From: UBA7332 sp051652645
GTDB lineage: Bacteria; Bacteroidota; Bacteroidia; Bacteroidales; UBA7332
Assembly (NCBI GenBank): GCA_051652645.1
Contig: JBOFUP010000097.1
Coordinates: 1 to 42,200, forward strand
DNA: 42,200 nucleotides
Direction of reading: 5' to 3'
Shown: in pieces, positions 18,800 through 27,592 of the stretch
How the letters are laid out: the number at the start of each line of letters is the position of its first letter
How positions within the stretch are numbered: position 1 is the first letter of the stretch
The notes under the pieces: generated by a model
What the model was told of the DNA's origin: nothing
Databases searched by the model: none
What the model saw: only the letters and a program-made list of their open reading frames with translations
Position numbers and translations under genes: made by a program

Positions 18800-18898
18800 A
18801 TGTCCCCCAAAACAATCTTTAGTATAAATTGAAAATAATATCAAAATAAGGAGATAAAATGATAACCTCTTTCGTATATATATTATAACATCAATAAA

Positions 18899-20029
18899 AT
18901 GAAAGAGAATAATAGACATAATACCAATCGATTTATAAGGGATAAAGAATTTATCCTATCATACTATACTGGGAATATCGAGCAGTATAGTAAAGATATT
19001 GCAAATGAGTATCCTGAACTTATCAGCGAGCTTGAAGAAGCAATTGGATTGATGAATGGTATTGTTATACGAAAAAATGGGTACACACAAGAACAGTTAC
19101 TTGAACAATGTCTTCGTCTAGAAAACTCTATTGCAAACAACAGGGATAAGAAAAATAAAAAAGTATATATATTCATAACCTCTGGCATTGCCGCTATGGT
19201 TGCAATTTTTGTCACCATTAGCCTACTTGTCAACCCCCAATTAAGTGAGTCTCAGATAGACGAACTCCTTTCGTATGATGAGATAACAATAAATAGCAGT
19301 TACACACAGCTATTTGAAGAAGAGACGCTAATCTCTAGCTATAAGACAGAAGAGACTATTATTGAAGACAACTTAGATAAACCAAGTGATGACAAACAAC
19401 TAAAGCTTATTGTTCCCTATGGCAAGAGGGCTCAGCTAACTCTTGAAGATGGAACAAAGCTTTGGGTTAATGCTGGGTCAGTACTATCTTATCCCTCAAA
19501 ATTCAAAGAGAACAAAAGAGAGATACTCCTAGATGGAGAGGTATATATTGAAGTAGCAAAGGATGAAAAGAGACCTTTTATTATTAAGAGTAGAGATCTT
19601 GCGGTAAAGGTACTCGGTACTAAATTTAACTTCAACTCATATAGCTCCCTTAAGGAGAAGAGTGTCACTCTTCTATCTGGCAAAGTTGAGATTAAAAATC
19701 AGCAAAATGATAAGATTACTCTTAAACCCAATGAACACCTAGTTGTAAATGGAAATGATCAGACTATATCAACTGTAGATGCCAATGAATTAATGACGTG
19801 GAAAGAGGGGTATCTACTTATTAAAGAGTTAAACGTATCACAAATTCTAAATAAGATATCACACTATTACAATATTAAGATAGTAGCACAAACTCCACTT
19901 GAGGATAAGTGTAGCGGCCGGCTAAAACTGACAACAGACCCTCAAGATCTAATGCATATGATTTCACAAACAGCACCAGTAATTTTCAAAAAGGAGGGTG
20001 ATGTTTACTATGCATATAGTAGTAAGTGA
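18899..20029 (+). CDS. FecR-family anti-sigma factor
   Basis: A 376-aa protein. Residues 1-85 are cytoplasmic and should bind the sigma factor, one transmembrane helix spans about 88-111, a periplasmic linker of about 45 residues rich in Glu and Ser follows, then the FecR domain (about 165-265: VPYGKRAQLTLEDGTKLWVN, LDGEVYIEVAKDEKRPF, KVLGTKFNFNSY) and a C-terminal DUF4974 domain (about 300-372). It links the upstream ECF sigma factor with the STN-SusC transporter encoded 53 nt downstream. Confidence 0.92.
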   Translation: MKENNRHNTNRFIRDKEFILSYYTGNIEQYSKDIANEYPELISELEEAIGLMNGIVIRKNGYTQEQLLEQCLRLENSIANNRDKKNKKVYIFITSGIAAMVAIFVTISLLVNPQLSESQIDELLSYDEITINSSYTQLFEEETLISSYKTEETIIEDNLDKPSDDKQLKLIVPYGKRAQLTLEDGTKLWVNAGSVLSYPSKFKENKREILLDGEVYIEVAKDEKRPFIIKSRDLAVKVLGTKFNFNSYSSLKEKSVTLLSGKVEIKNQQNDKITLKPNEHLVVNGNDQTISTVDANELMTWKEGYLLIKELNVSQILNKISHYYNIKIVAQTPLEDKCSGRLKLTTDPQDLMHMISQTAPVIFKKEGDVYYAYSSK

Positions 20030-20082
20030 ATATTACTTTTTCAGTTAACTCAATCCTAAAATAAAACCATTTTACTAGAAGT

Positions 20083-23000
20083 ATGATTAGACCTAATTTA
20101 TTAGGTATGGGGAATTCTATCCCCATACTCAGGGGAGTCGTATGCAAATCTGTAGTCATTATTTTATTATCACTACAACCACTTACGAGCTTCTCACAAT
20201 CTAAAAACTTGACAATAAGCCACAAAGGAACACTTAAAGAGTTGATCACTAAATTAGAAAATAGCAGTGACTATCTTTTCTTTTACTACGAAGGACTATT
20301 AGATAATAAGAGTACTATTACAGTAGACATAAAAGATAGCTCTGTAGATAAAATACTAGATCAAGCTCTTAAGGAGAGTAATCTTAGTTACTCTATAAAA
20401 GAGAATCAAGTTGTGATAAAGAAGAGAGAAAAGATCTCCACACCTAACAATCAAACGCCACCCTCGGTTATAAAAAAAATAAAAGGGGTTGTCAAAGATG
20501 AGACAGGTGAGCCAATCATTGGTGCAAACATCATCATCAAAGAGTCTAAGAAAGGAACAATAACAGACTATAATGGGAATTTTGATCTAGATATACCTGA
20601 GAATAGTATACTTGAAGTCTCATACATGGGTTATGAACAGAAAGAATTTACAACCAAAGGATTAGACTTCATAAACATAATACTTAGAGAGGGAGCTGAA
20701 GCTATTGACGAGATTGTTGTTGTAGCTTATGGAACTGCAAAGAAATCATCCCTTACAGGATCCACCGCTGTATTAAAAAAAGAGAGAATAGAGAAGATAC
20801 AAACATCAAATATATCTAATGCACTAGAGGGTGCACTTGCTGGTGTTCAAGTCATTGCAAGTTCAGGCCAACCTGGTGCTGGTGCAACTATCCGTGTTAG
20901 AGGTGTGGGATCTATAAATGCAAGTTCATCCCCACTATATGTTGTTGATGGCGTTCCTTTCGAAGGATCTATTAATAGCATAAACCCTTCAGACATAGAG
21001 TCTATGTCTGTTCTTAAAGATGCTGCTGCTGGAGCTCTATACGGTGCTAGGGGAGCAAATGGTGTAATTCTTATAACTACTAAGAAGGGGCAAGCTGGTA
21101 AAGTAAATATCAGCTATGATGGTAAAGTCGGAATCAGTTCTGCTGGAGTTCCTCTCTATGACAAGATAGACAATCCATCAGATTACTACGAAATATATTG
21201 GGAATCACTCCGAAACAAAATGGTATTCGCCAACAATATGTCATATGCTCAGGCTGGATTTTATGCATCTAATAATTTAATTAGTGGTGAGAGCGGACTT
21301 GTATATAATTCATACAACACTGACAATCAAAGATTAATCAATCCCCTAACGGGTAAGATTGATCCAAATGCACAATTACTATATCAAGATAGTTGGAAAG
21401 AGGAGATGCTAAAAAGTGGTTTACGCCAAGAGCACCAGATGACAATATCTGGGGGGAGTGACAAGAGTGACTATTTCTTCTCTCTAGGATACTTGAATGA
21501 CGAAGGGTATATAGCCGCATCTAATTTCGAGCGTATATCCTCAAGAATGAATATAAACCACAATTTCAATAAGTGGCTAAAGGTCGGTGGTAATATGAGC
21601 TACTCACACACAACAACTAATGCTCCAACTACAGGATCATCTAGTTCTGTAAGTATGTTCTCGTTTGTAAACGATATAGCTCCAATATATCCTGTGTATA
21701 TGAGGGATGATTTGGGAAACTTAATACTAAATGAGAACGGAAATAAGATTCCAGACTTTGGTGAGAAAGGCAGTGATAAAAGACCTTTCAACCCACAATC
21801 AAATCCATTGGGAACACAGACACTAGATAAAAACGAAACAACCTATTCAACCTTCAGTGGACGTGCCTATGCTGATATCACACTAATGAAAGGATTAAGT
21901 TTCCGAGCGAACATAGGCTATGATGAGTTAAATGGTAAAGGTACATTCTCAATGAACTCACGATATGGACAAGGTGCATCAGAGCAAGTTGGTGGTTCTC
22001 TAACTAAGTCTACTAGTCTTACGCGTTTCTTCTACCAAAACACTCTCCTTAACTATGCAAACACATTTGGTAAGCACACCTTTGATGCTATGTTAGGACA
22101 TGAATCAACTTGGAGAGGAAAATACGTGCAAAGTGGCAGTAAGAGAAAGTTCTTCCTTGAGGATACAGATGAACTAAATGGAGCAATCATATATCAATCT
22201 CTTTCTAGCGAAGGAAGTGAATATGCCGTTGAAGGATATCTATCTAGAGCAAACTACAATTATGACAATAGATACTATATCTCCGGAAGCTATCGTCGGG
22301 ATGGTTCTTCTAGGTTCAAGAAAGAAAATAGGTGGGGAAACTTCTGGTCTGCCAGTGCTTCTTGGCGTATATCTCAGGAGAGCTTTATGGCTCCTACCAA
22401 AGAATGGCTTGACGATCTGAAGCTAAAGATTAGTTACGGTACACAAGGTAACGATAACATTAGCGGTGATGTTCCATATCTAACACTCTACTCTGTAAAC
22501 AACAACAATGGAGACTTCTCACTATCTCAAATAACTCAAGGTAATGACGATATAACCTGGGAAAAGAACCACAACTTCAATGTTGGTTTTGAATCGAGAT
22601 TATTCAACAAGTTGAACATCACTATTGAATATTTCAACAGAATGACCAAAGATCTCCTATTTATGGTGCCTAGAGCTCCTTCTACTGGTATTAACTCTGT
22701 TCCTGAGAACATTGGAGACATGAGAAATCGCGGTGTTGAATTTGAACTTGACTTTCAAGCTATCAACAGTAGAGATTGGGCATTCAATATTGGAGTTAAT
22801 GCAACCCACTTCAAGAATGAAATTCTTAAACTGCCACCAAACAACCGAGAAAATGGAATAGTGAGCGGAAGCAGATTAATACGCGAGGGCGCTTCTATAT
22901 ATAACCTTTATATGTTTGACTACGCTGGTGTTGATCCTCAAGACGGATCTGCACTCTATTGGGCTGATCAGAAAAATGGAGATCAAGTTACAAGAGTAAA

Positions 23001-23535
23001 GGTAAAGAGTAGCGATTATGCCACTAGATACGAAGTAGGAACATCAATCCCTAAAGTATATGGAGGAGTTAATCTATCTCTGAGATACAAACAATGGGAC
23101 TTAAGTATGATTTACAACTATCAAATTGGAGGCAAACTAATTGATGACTCATACCTTATGTCAATGGGAGATCCAAAAACTGGATACAACTACCACAAGG
23201 ATATATTCAAACGTTGGACACCAGATAACAGAGAGACCAATGTCCCTAGAGTGCAAGATGGTAACTCAGCACAAACAGGGGTCGTGTCAACACGTTTCCT
23301 TACATCTGCATCATACTTCAATCTAAAAAACAGCTCATTAGGATATACATTCAAGAAGAGCTTAATGAGTAAAATTGGTGTTGAGCGTTTAAGGCTACAT
23401 TTAGTTGGTGACAACCTATTGCTTCTTTCAGCTAGAAAAGGCCTTGATCCTAGACAAGGTTTCGCAGGTGCCTCAAGTTCAGGATCATATCTTGCAGCAC
23501 GCACTATCTCATTTGGCGTTAATATAACTCTATAA
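20083..23535 (+). CDS. SusC/RagA-family TonB-dependent transporter with STN domain
   Basis: An 1150-aa outer-membrane transporter: signal peptide ending near TSFSQS (about 1-39), STN domain (about 42-110), carboxypeptidase-D-like domain (about 131-205, VVKDETGEPIIGANI), IDEIVVVAYGTAKKSS (from 208), plug with VRGVGSINASSSPLYVVDG and DAAAGALYGARGANG, then the barrel ending ISFGVNITL. The STN domain indicates signalling to FecR. The start region is odd: 20092-20127 holds two small hairpins inside the first codons, and ATG 20107 is an alternative start that keeps the signal peptide. The susD partner starts 10 nt after the stop. Confidence 0.93.
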   Translation: MIRPNLLGMGNSIPILRGVVCKSVVIILLSLQPLTSFSQSKNLTISHKGTLKELITKLENSSDYLFFYYEGLLDNKSTITVDIKDSSVDKILDQALKESNLSYSIKENQVVIKKREKISTPNNQTPPSVIKKIKGVVKDETGEPIIGANIIIKESKKGTITDYNGNFDLDIPENSILEVSYMGYEQKEFTTKGLDFINIILREGAEAIDEIVVVAYGTAKKSSLTGSTAVLKKERIEKIQTSNISNALEGALAGVQVIASSGQPGAGATIRVRGVGSINASSSPLYVVDGVPFEGSINSINPSDIESMSVLKDAAAGALYGARGANGVILITTKKGQAGKVNISYDGKVGISSAGVPLYDKIDNPSDYYEIYWESLRNKMVFANNMSYAQAGFYASNNLISGESGLVYNSYNTDNQRLINPLTGKIDPNAQLLYQDSWKEEMLKSGLRQEHQMTISGGSDKSDYFFSLGYLNDEGYIAASNFERISSRMNINHNFNKWLKVGGNMSYSHTTTNAPTTGSSSSVSMFSFVNDIAPIYPVYMRDDLGNLILNENGNKIPDFGEKGSDKRPFNPQSNPLGTQTLDKNETTYSTFSGRAYADITLMKGLSFRANIGYDELNGKGTFSMNSRYGQGASEQVGGSLTKSTSLTRFFYQNTLLNYANTFGKHTFDAMLGHESTWRGKYVQSGSKRKFFLEDTDELNGAIIYQSLSSEGSEYAVEGYLSRANYNYDNRYYISGSYRRDGSSRFKKENRWGNFWSASASWRISQESFMAPTKEWLDDLKLKISYGTQGNDNISGDVPYLTLYSVNNNNGDFSLSQITQGNDDITWEKNHNFNVGFESRLFNKLNITIEYFNRMTKDLLFMVPRAPSTGINSVPENIGDMRNRGVEFELDFQAINSRDWAFNIGVNATHFKNEILKLPPNNRENGIVSGSRLIREGASIYNLYMFDYAGVDPQDGSALYWADQKNGDQVTRVKVKSSDYATRYEVGTSIPKVYGGVNLSLRYKQWDLSMIYNYQIGGKLIDDSYLMSMGDPKTGYNYHKDIFKRWTPDNRETNVPRVQDGNSAQTGVVSTRFLTSASYFNLKNSSLGYTFKKSLMSKIGVERLRLHLVGDNLLLLSARKGLDPRQGFAGASSSGSYLAARTISFGVNITL

Positions 23536-23545
23536 ATCATCCAGT

Positions 23546-24988
23546 ATGAATCAAAAATCTATATATATAATAGCAATCTCAATTGTGCTACTTCTGACAG
23601 GATGCTCTGATAGTTTTCTCGAGCGCCACCCAAGTGGCCCAGTAAGTAGTGAGAGTGGTGAAGAGTTCATCAAAGCTAGGGTATCTAGTGCCTATGCAAT
23701 GATGTATGCTACAAACATTGGGAGCTCAGGCGAAGATGATAACTTCGGACACCTATCCTATCTGCATGCAACAGAGATGTGGGGACAAGATATTGTTATG
23801 TTCAAATACAACTACGCTTGGTTCTCATTTGACTACAAGTTTCAGACAAGACAAGAAGTGTATGCCAGAATGTTCTACCCATGGAACTTCTATTACAAGA
23901 TGATATTTGTGGCTAATGAAGTTATTCACGCCATTGATGATAATAAATCAAGCCAAGAGATGCTTCACCTCAAAGGCCAAGCATTTGGACTTAGAGGATT
24001 TGCATACCATATGCTGGCTCAATACTACTGCAAAACATACCTATCAGATCCAAACTCACCTGGAACACCAATCTATTTATCACCCAATGAGCAAAACAAA
24101 GGACGAGGTTCATTAGAAGATCTGTACAATAGAGCAGAACAAGACCTGATACAATCTCAATATATGTTGTCCGATTTCACACGAAAAAACAAACAGGAAC
24201 TTGATAAGCAAATCGTCACGGCTCTACTTGCAAGACTATACCTAACAAAAGGTGATTGGGATAAAGCAGCACAGTCGGCTCGAGAATCTCGAGAAGGATG
24301 GAGTGCTATGAGATCTGAGGAGACCCTCGATGGATTCCTTGACGCATCGAATAGATCTTGGATGTGGGCTGGATTAATTACAGAGGAGAACACAACTAAT
24401 ATAGCCTCTTTCCACGGATTCCTCTCAAACTATAGTGATGGTGGATATGGTCCATTTCAGCAACGTTGCATTTTCAGTAAGCTCTACGATGAGATTCCTG
24501 AGAGTGACATCAGGAAGAGATGGTTCATAAACTCAAGAATGAGCAACGTACCTGACAAGGTCAAGTACCCAGCACCTTATGCAAATATAAAGTTTAACAT
24601 CGATGGCAACTGGACTGAAGATGTGCCTTTCTTGCGTGTCGAGGAGATGATACTAACAGAAGCTGAAGCACTAGTACATATGGGAGATAATTCTACAGCC
24701 GCTACAATTCTAAAAGAGTTAATGGCAAATAGAGATAACACTTGGAACAAAAGCAGTGTAAATCTAGATGATGTGCTTCTTCAACGTCGTATAGAGCTTT
24801 GGGGTGAGGGCTTCTCCTATTTCGATCTCAAGCGACTTGAGTTACCAATGAACAGAGAAGGTGGTAATCACAAGACGGATGCAATGTTCAACCTAGAGGC
24901 AAATAGCAAATACTTTGTATACTTAATCCCACTGAGAGAGATACAAAACAATGAGTATATAAACAGTAATGATCAAAACGAGCTATGA
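23546..24988 (+). CDS. SusD/RagB-family outer-membrane lipoprotein
   Basis: A 480-aa protein with lipobox LTGC (Cys20). It is the classical RagB/SusD type: FLERHPSGPVSSESGEEF at the N-terminus, LKGQAFGLRGFAYHMLAQYY and LYNRAEQDLIQ in the TPR-like part, and a C-terminal LQRRIELWGEGFSYFDLKRL. It forms the surface lid for the SusC just upstream. The stop codon overlaps the next gene in ATGA, so the two are translationally coupled. RagAB of P. gingivalis imports peptides, and the protease downstream makes a peptide ligand plausible here, but this is inference. Confidence 0.93.
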   Translation: MNQKSIYIIAISIVLLLTGCSDSFLERHPSGPVSSESGEEFIKARVSSAYAMMYATNIGSSGEDDNFGHLSYLHATEMWGQDIVMFKYNYAWFSFDYKFQTRQEVYARMFYPWNFYYKMIFVANEVIHAIDDNKSSQEMLHLKGQAFGLRGFAYHMLAQYYCKTYLSDPNSPGTPIYLSPNEQNKGRGSLEDLYNRAEQDLIQSQYMLSDFTRKNKQELDKQIVTALLARLYLTKGDWDKAAQSARESREGWSAMRSEETLDGFLDASNRSWMWAGLITEENTTNIASFHGFLSNYSDGGYGPFQQRCIFSKLYDEIPESDIRKRWFINSRMSNVPDKVKYPAPYANIKFNIDGNWTEDVPFLRVEEMILTEAEALVHMGDNSTAATILKELMANRDNTWNKSSVNLDDVLLQRRIELWGEGFSYFDLKRLELPMNREGGNHKTDAMFNLEANSKYFVYLIPLREIQNNEYINSNDQNEL

Positions 24989-25878
24989 GAATTACAAAGA
25001 ATAAAATAGAGAGCCTACTCCTATTGCTGATTATCACACTAATAGGATGTAGCGAGATAAACAAATCAGACTATGAACCTATAAAAGGAGTAGTTCCAAC
25101 AGGGCTCAAATCAGTTGAAGTAGTATCGATGAATGCTCCTAGCATCACTCTAAGCTCTGGTTTAGATGATCAGTTAAACGATCTTTCCATATACGAGTTC
25201 GGAATTATTGTATCTACCAATGATGATCCAATACTATCAGAAGAGGTCTCAATACTAAAGAGTTCATCTCCTACAATATCATCCTTCGAAGTTACATTTC
25301 AAGGTATGAAATCTGAACAGAAATACTACGCTCGAAGCTATGCTCTAAATGCAAATGGGGCTTCATATGGAGAGATACTATCATTTGATGCTCCATATAT
25401 ATCTCCTCTCCTAGAGCTCTCAGGTAGCTACAAAGTCAGTGAGTATAGACTCAATTTAGGGGTAGTAAACCCTTATGATATATCTATACAATTCACAACC
25501 GAATATGATCAAGAGGAAGATGAAACTTACGAATATCTTGAAGTAACAGGACTTGGATGTGGTCCAAATAACTGGAATAGCAAAGCTACTAGCTTCAAGA
25601 TAATACCTCTGATGCAGGAAGGTGGCAAACTACATTTCATGATCCCTTTCAGCTATGTTGATATTAAGCTTGATACAACCTACCCAGCAGCAATGGTTAA
25701 CTACAAATGGGCTATCTACGAAGATGATGATATGAATATGTTCGGTGAGATTGATCTTGAAAAACAGATATTCACTCTTCGCACTCCATACACTTTCCTT
25801 AAGGTTGACAACGGTGTGGTTACATCTACATACTACTATGCAGCTGAATCATCTATATGGACAAAGAATAAGAACTAA
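24985..25878 (+). CDS. Surface lipoprotein in SusE/F-like position, function unknown
   Basis: A 297-aa protein with lipobox LIGC (Cys22). After the anchor comes a beta-rich region (about 35-135) that looks like one fibronectin-III-like domain (YYARSYALNANGASYGE), then a second beta domain (about 145-290) with aromatic residues and acidic turns. No family was recognised. Its start overlaps the susD stop by 4 nt, the arrangement of accessory ligand-binding lipoproteins (SusE/SusF or BACON-type) in other loci. A role in surface binding of the same ligand is the best guess. Confidence 0.65.
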   Translation: MRITKNKIESLLLLLIITLIGCSEINKSDYEPIKGVVPTGLKSVEVVSMNAPSITLSSGLDDQLNDLSIYEFGIIVSTNDDPILSEEVSILKSSSPTISSFEVTFQGMKSEQKYYARSYALNANGASYGEILSFDAPYISPLLELSGSYKVSEYRLNLGVVNPYDISIQFTTEYDQEEDETYEYLEVTGLGCGPNNWNSKATSFKIIPLMQEGGKLHFMIPFSYVDIKLDTTYPAAMVNYKWAIYEDDDMNMFGEIDLEKQIFTLRTPYTFLKVDNGVVTSTYYYAAESSIWTKNKN

Positions 25879-25905
25879 TTTTTCTAACTTATAATAACAT
25901 TCGTC

Positions 25906-27585
25906 ATGAAAAGATTTCTACTATCGTTAAGTATGCTTTTAATAGTCTGTCAAGGATGGGCTCAAGGTGAAGAAACAGTATATCATGCTGAAGATCTTAA
26001 AGCACTAGAAACATTTGTAAAGGCTCATCCAGATTATGAGCACTTTGTAAACTACTGGGAAGACATGGTCTACCTAGAGAACGTTGGATTCAGTGATAAG
26101 TTCGGGGTAACATGGAGCGAGAGCGATGGTGTCAAGAGGATAACTAAGTTCCAGATAAACAATACCATTGATGATGATAAGGAGTTTGGATCTATTGATC
26201 TAAATGCATTCACTGCTCTAGAGAATATCACCATAAAGTCAGCTAATATCACCTCTGTTAATGCCTCTGATCTGACAGATGTAAATTATGTTGAGATAAG
26301 AAATACCAATGTCACAAACATAGATCTTCCTCGATCTATTGAAACACTATATTTATATAACAATAGTGAGTATAGTAATGGTGACCTATCTCAGTATACC
26401 GAACTAACCTACCTCTTCATAGGTAATATGCCTCTCAATAGTCTTACGATCGGATCTGATAGTATCACTACTCTTACCGTTTTTGATCTACCTATTAAGA
26501 ATCTAGACCTAAGCATAACCAAGGATGAACTAATAAGAGTAAGTATATCAAGATGTGAAATTGAGGCATTCGATTTTGACGCATATCCAAATATGATAGA
26601 GCTAACTCTAGATGGTTGTGGTTTAACAACTCTTCCTATCTCAAACCTAGTAAACGAACTCACTTTATATGTATCAGATAATAATCTATCACATCTAGAT
26701 CTAACTGATCATCCTAAGGTTAAATCCATTACAGCTCAGAACAGCAATATTGAAAGAGTCTCATTCTCGGAAAATTCAACTTCTTTAGGTCTAATAAACC
26801 TCACTAATAACAACATTGAAACTCTAGACATTAGAAATTGGAACTTTGACGCCTCAGGTATGAACATACTAAGAGTTGGCAACAATCCCTTGAAAGAGAT
26901 TACACCTCATGATAACATAAAAACACTAGTTGTAGCAAACTGTAAACTAACCTCTTTGGACATGTCTAAATGTTCTCTACTATCATCGCTAGACTGCAAG
27001 TATAACCAACTAGACTTCCACACTGTAAAGACACCTAAATACAATTTTAGATATACATTATCTCCACAAGACTCTATCAAAGTATCCAATGAAAATAATG
27101 CTCTTGTAGCAGGAGATATAATTGATCTATCAGCTTACACATCTCCAGAAGATGGTGTCACAGGATTCGAGTGGTATATCTTTGTAAACGGCAAAGCAAC
27201 AAAGACAGATAAGATTGCAGCTACAGAAGATTTCGGGAAATTCATTATGCCTCAGGGTGAATATGGCAGATACTACTGTAAGATAACTACTACTAGCCCA
27301 CTTATTAAGAATATGTATCTAGCAACTGAGGCTTTTGACCTAACCGAAGCAACATCTGTTTCAGAACATGAATCCTCAATATCCATCTCTCCGAACCCAG
27401 TAAAAGATATACTAACAATAAAAGGGTGCGATAGTGATAATATCTCAATATTCAACACCGTTGGTGAACTAATTCACTCAATAAAAGCAGAGAGAGAGAT
27501 TGTGACTCTTAACACCTCTTCTTGGATAAAAGGAGTATACTTCGTTAAGGTAAATAACAACACATATAAACTGATCAAAAACTAG
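25906..27585 (+). CDS. Leucine-rich-repeat surface protein with T9SS sorting domain
   Basis: A 559-aa protein: signal peptide (about 1-20, ending GWAQ), irregular leucine-rich repeats through about 75-385 (for example LTLYVSDNNLSHLDL and LINLTNNNIETLDI), an Ig-like domain (about 395-470, FEWYIFVNGK, RYYCKITT) and a T9SS type A sorting tail (from about 484: SISISPNPVKDILTI, NTVGEL, WIKGVYFVKV). The tail predicts export by the type IX system and attachment to the surface. It lies 27 nt after the lipoprotein gene and 7 nt before the next one, so it belongs to the same transcript. LRR proteins of this kind bind proteins or host surfaces; the partner is unknown. Confidence 0.82.
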   Translation: MKRFLLSLSMLLIVCQGWAQGEETVYHAEDLKALETFVKAHPDYEHFVNYWEDMVYLENVGFSDKFGVTWSESDGVKRITKFQINNTIDDDKEFGSIDLNAFTALENITIKSANITSVNASDLTDVNYVEIRNTNVTNIDLPRSIETLYLYNNSEYSNGDLSQYTELTYLFIGNMPLNSLTIGSDSITTLTVFDLPIKNLDLSITKDELIRVSISRCEIEAFDFDAYPNMIELTLDGCGLTTLPISNLVNELTLYVSDNNLSHLDLTDHPKVKSITAQNSNIERVSFSENSTSLGLINLTNNNIETLDIRNWNFDASGMNILRVGNNPLKEITPHDNIKTLVVANCKLTSLDMSKCSLLSSLDCKYNQLDFHTVKTPKYNFRYTLSPQDSIKVSNENNALVAGDIIDLSAYTSPEDGVTGFEWYIFVNGKATKTDKIAATEDFGKFIMPQGEYGRYYCKITTTSPLIKNMYLATEAFDLTEATSVSEHESSISISPNPVKDILTIKGCDSDNISIFNTVGELIHSIKAEREIVTLNTSSWIKGVYFVKVNNNTYKLIKN

Positions 27586-27592
27586 AATAGAG

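Noticed and set aside
23190..23540. 116-codon minus-strand open frame opposite the end of the right SusC gene
   Set aside because: It is a shadow of the well-conserved SusC barrel end; no signal, domain or regulatory site supports it.
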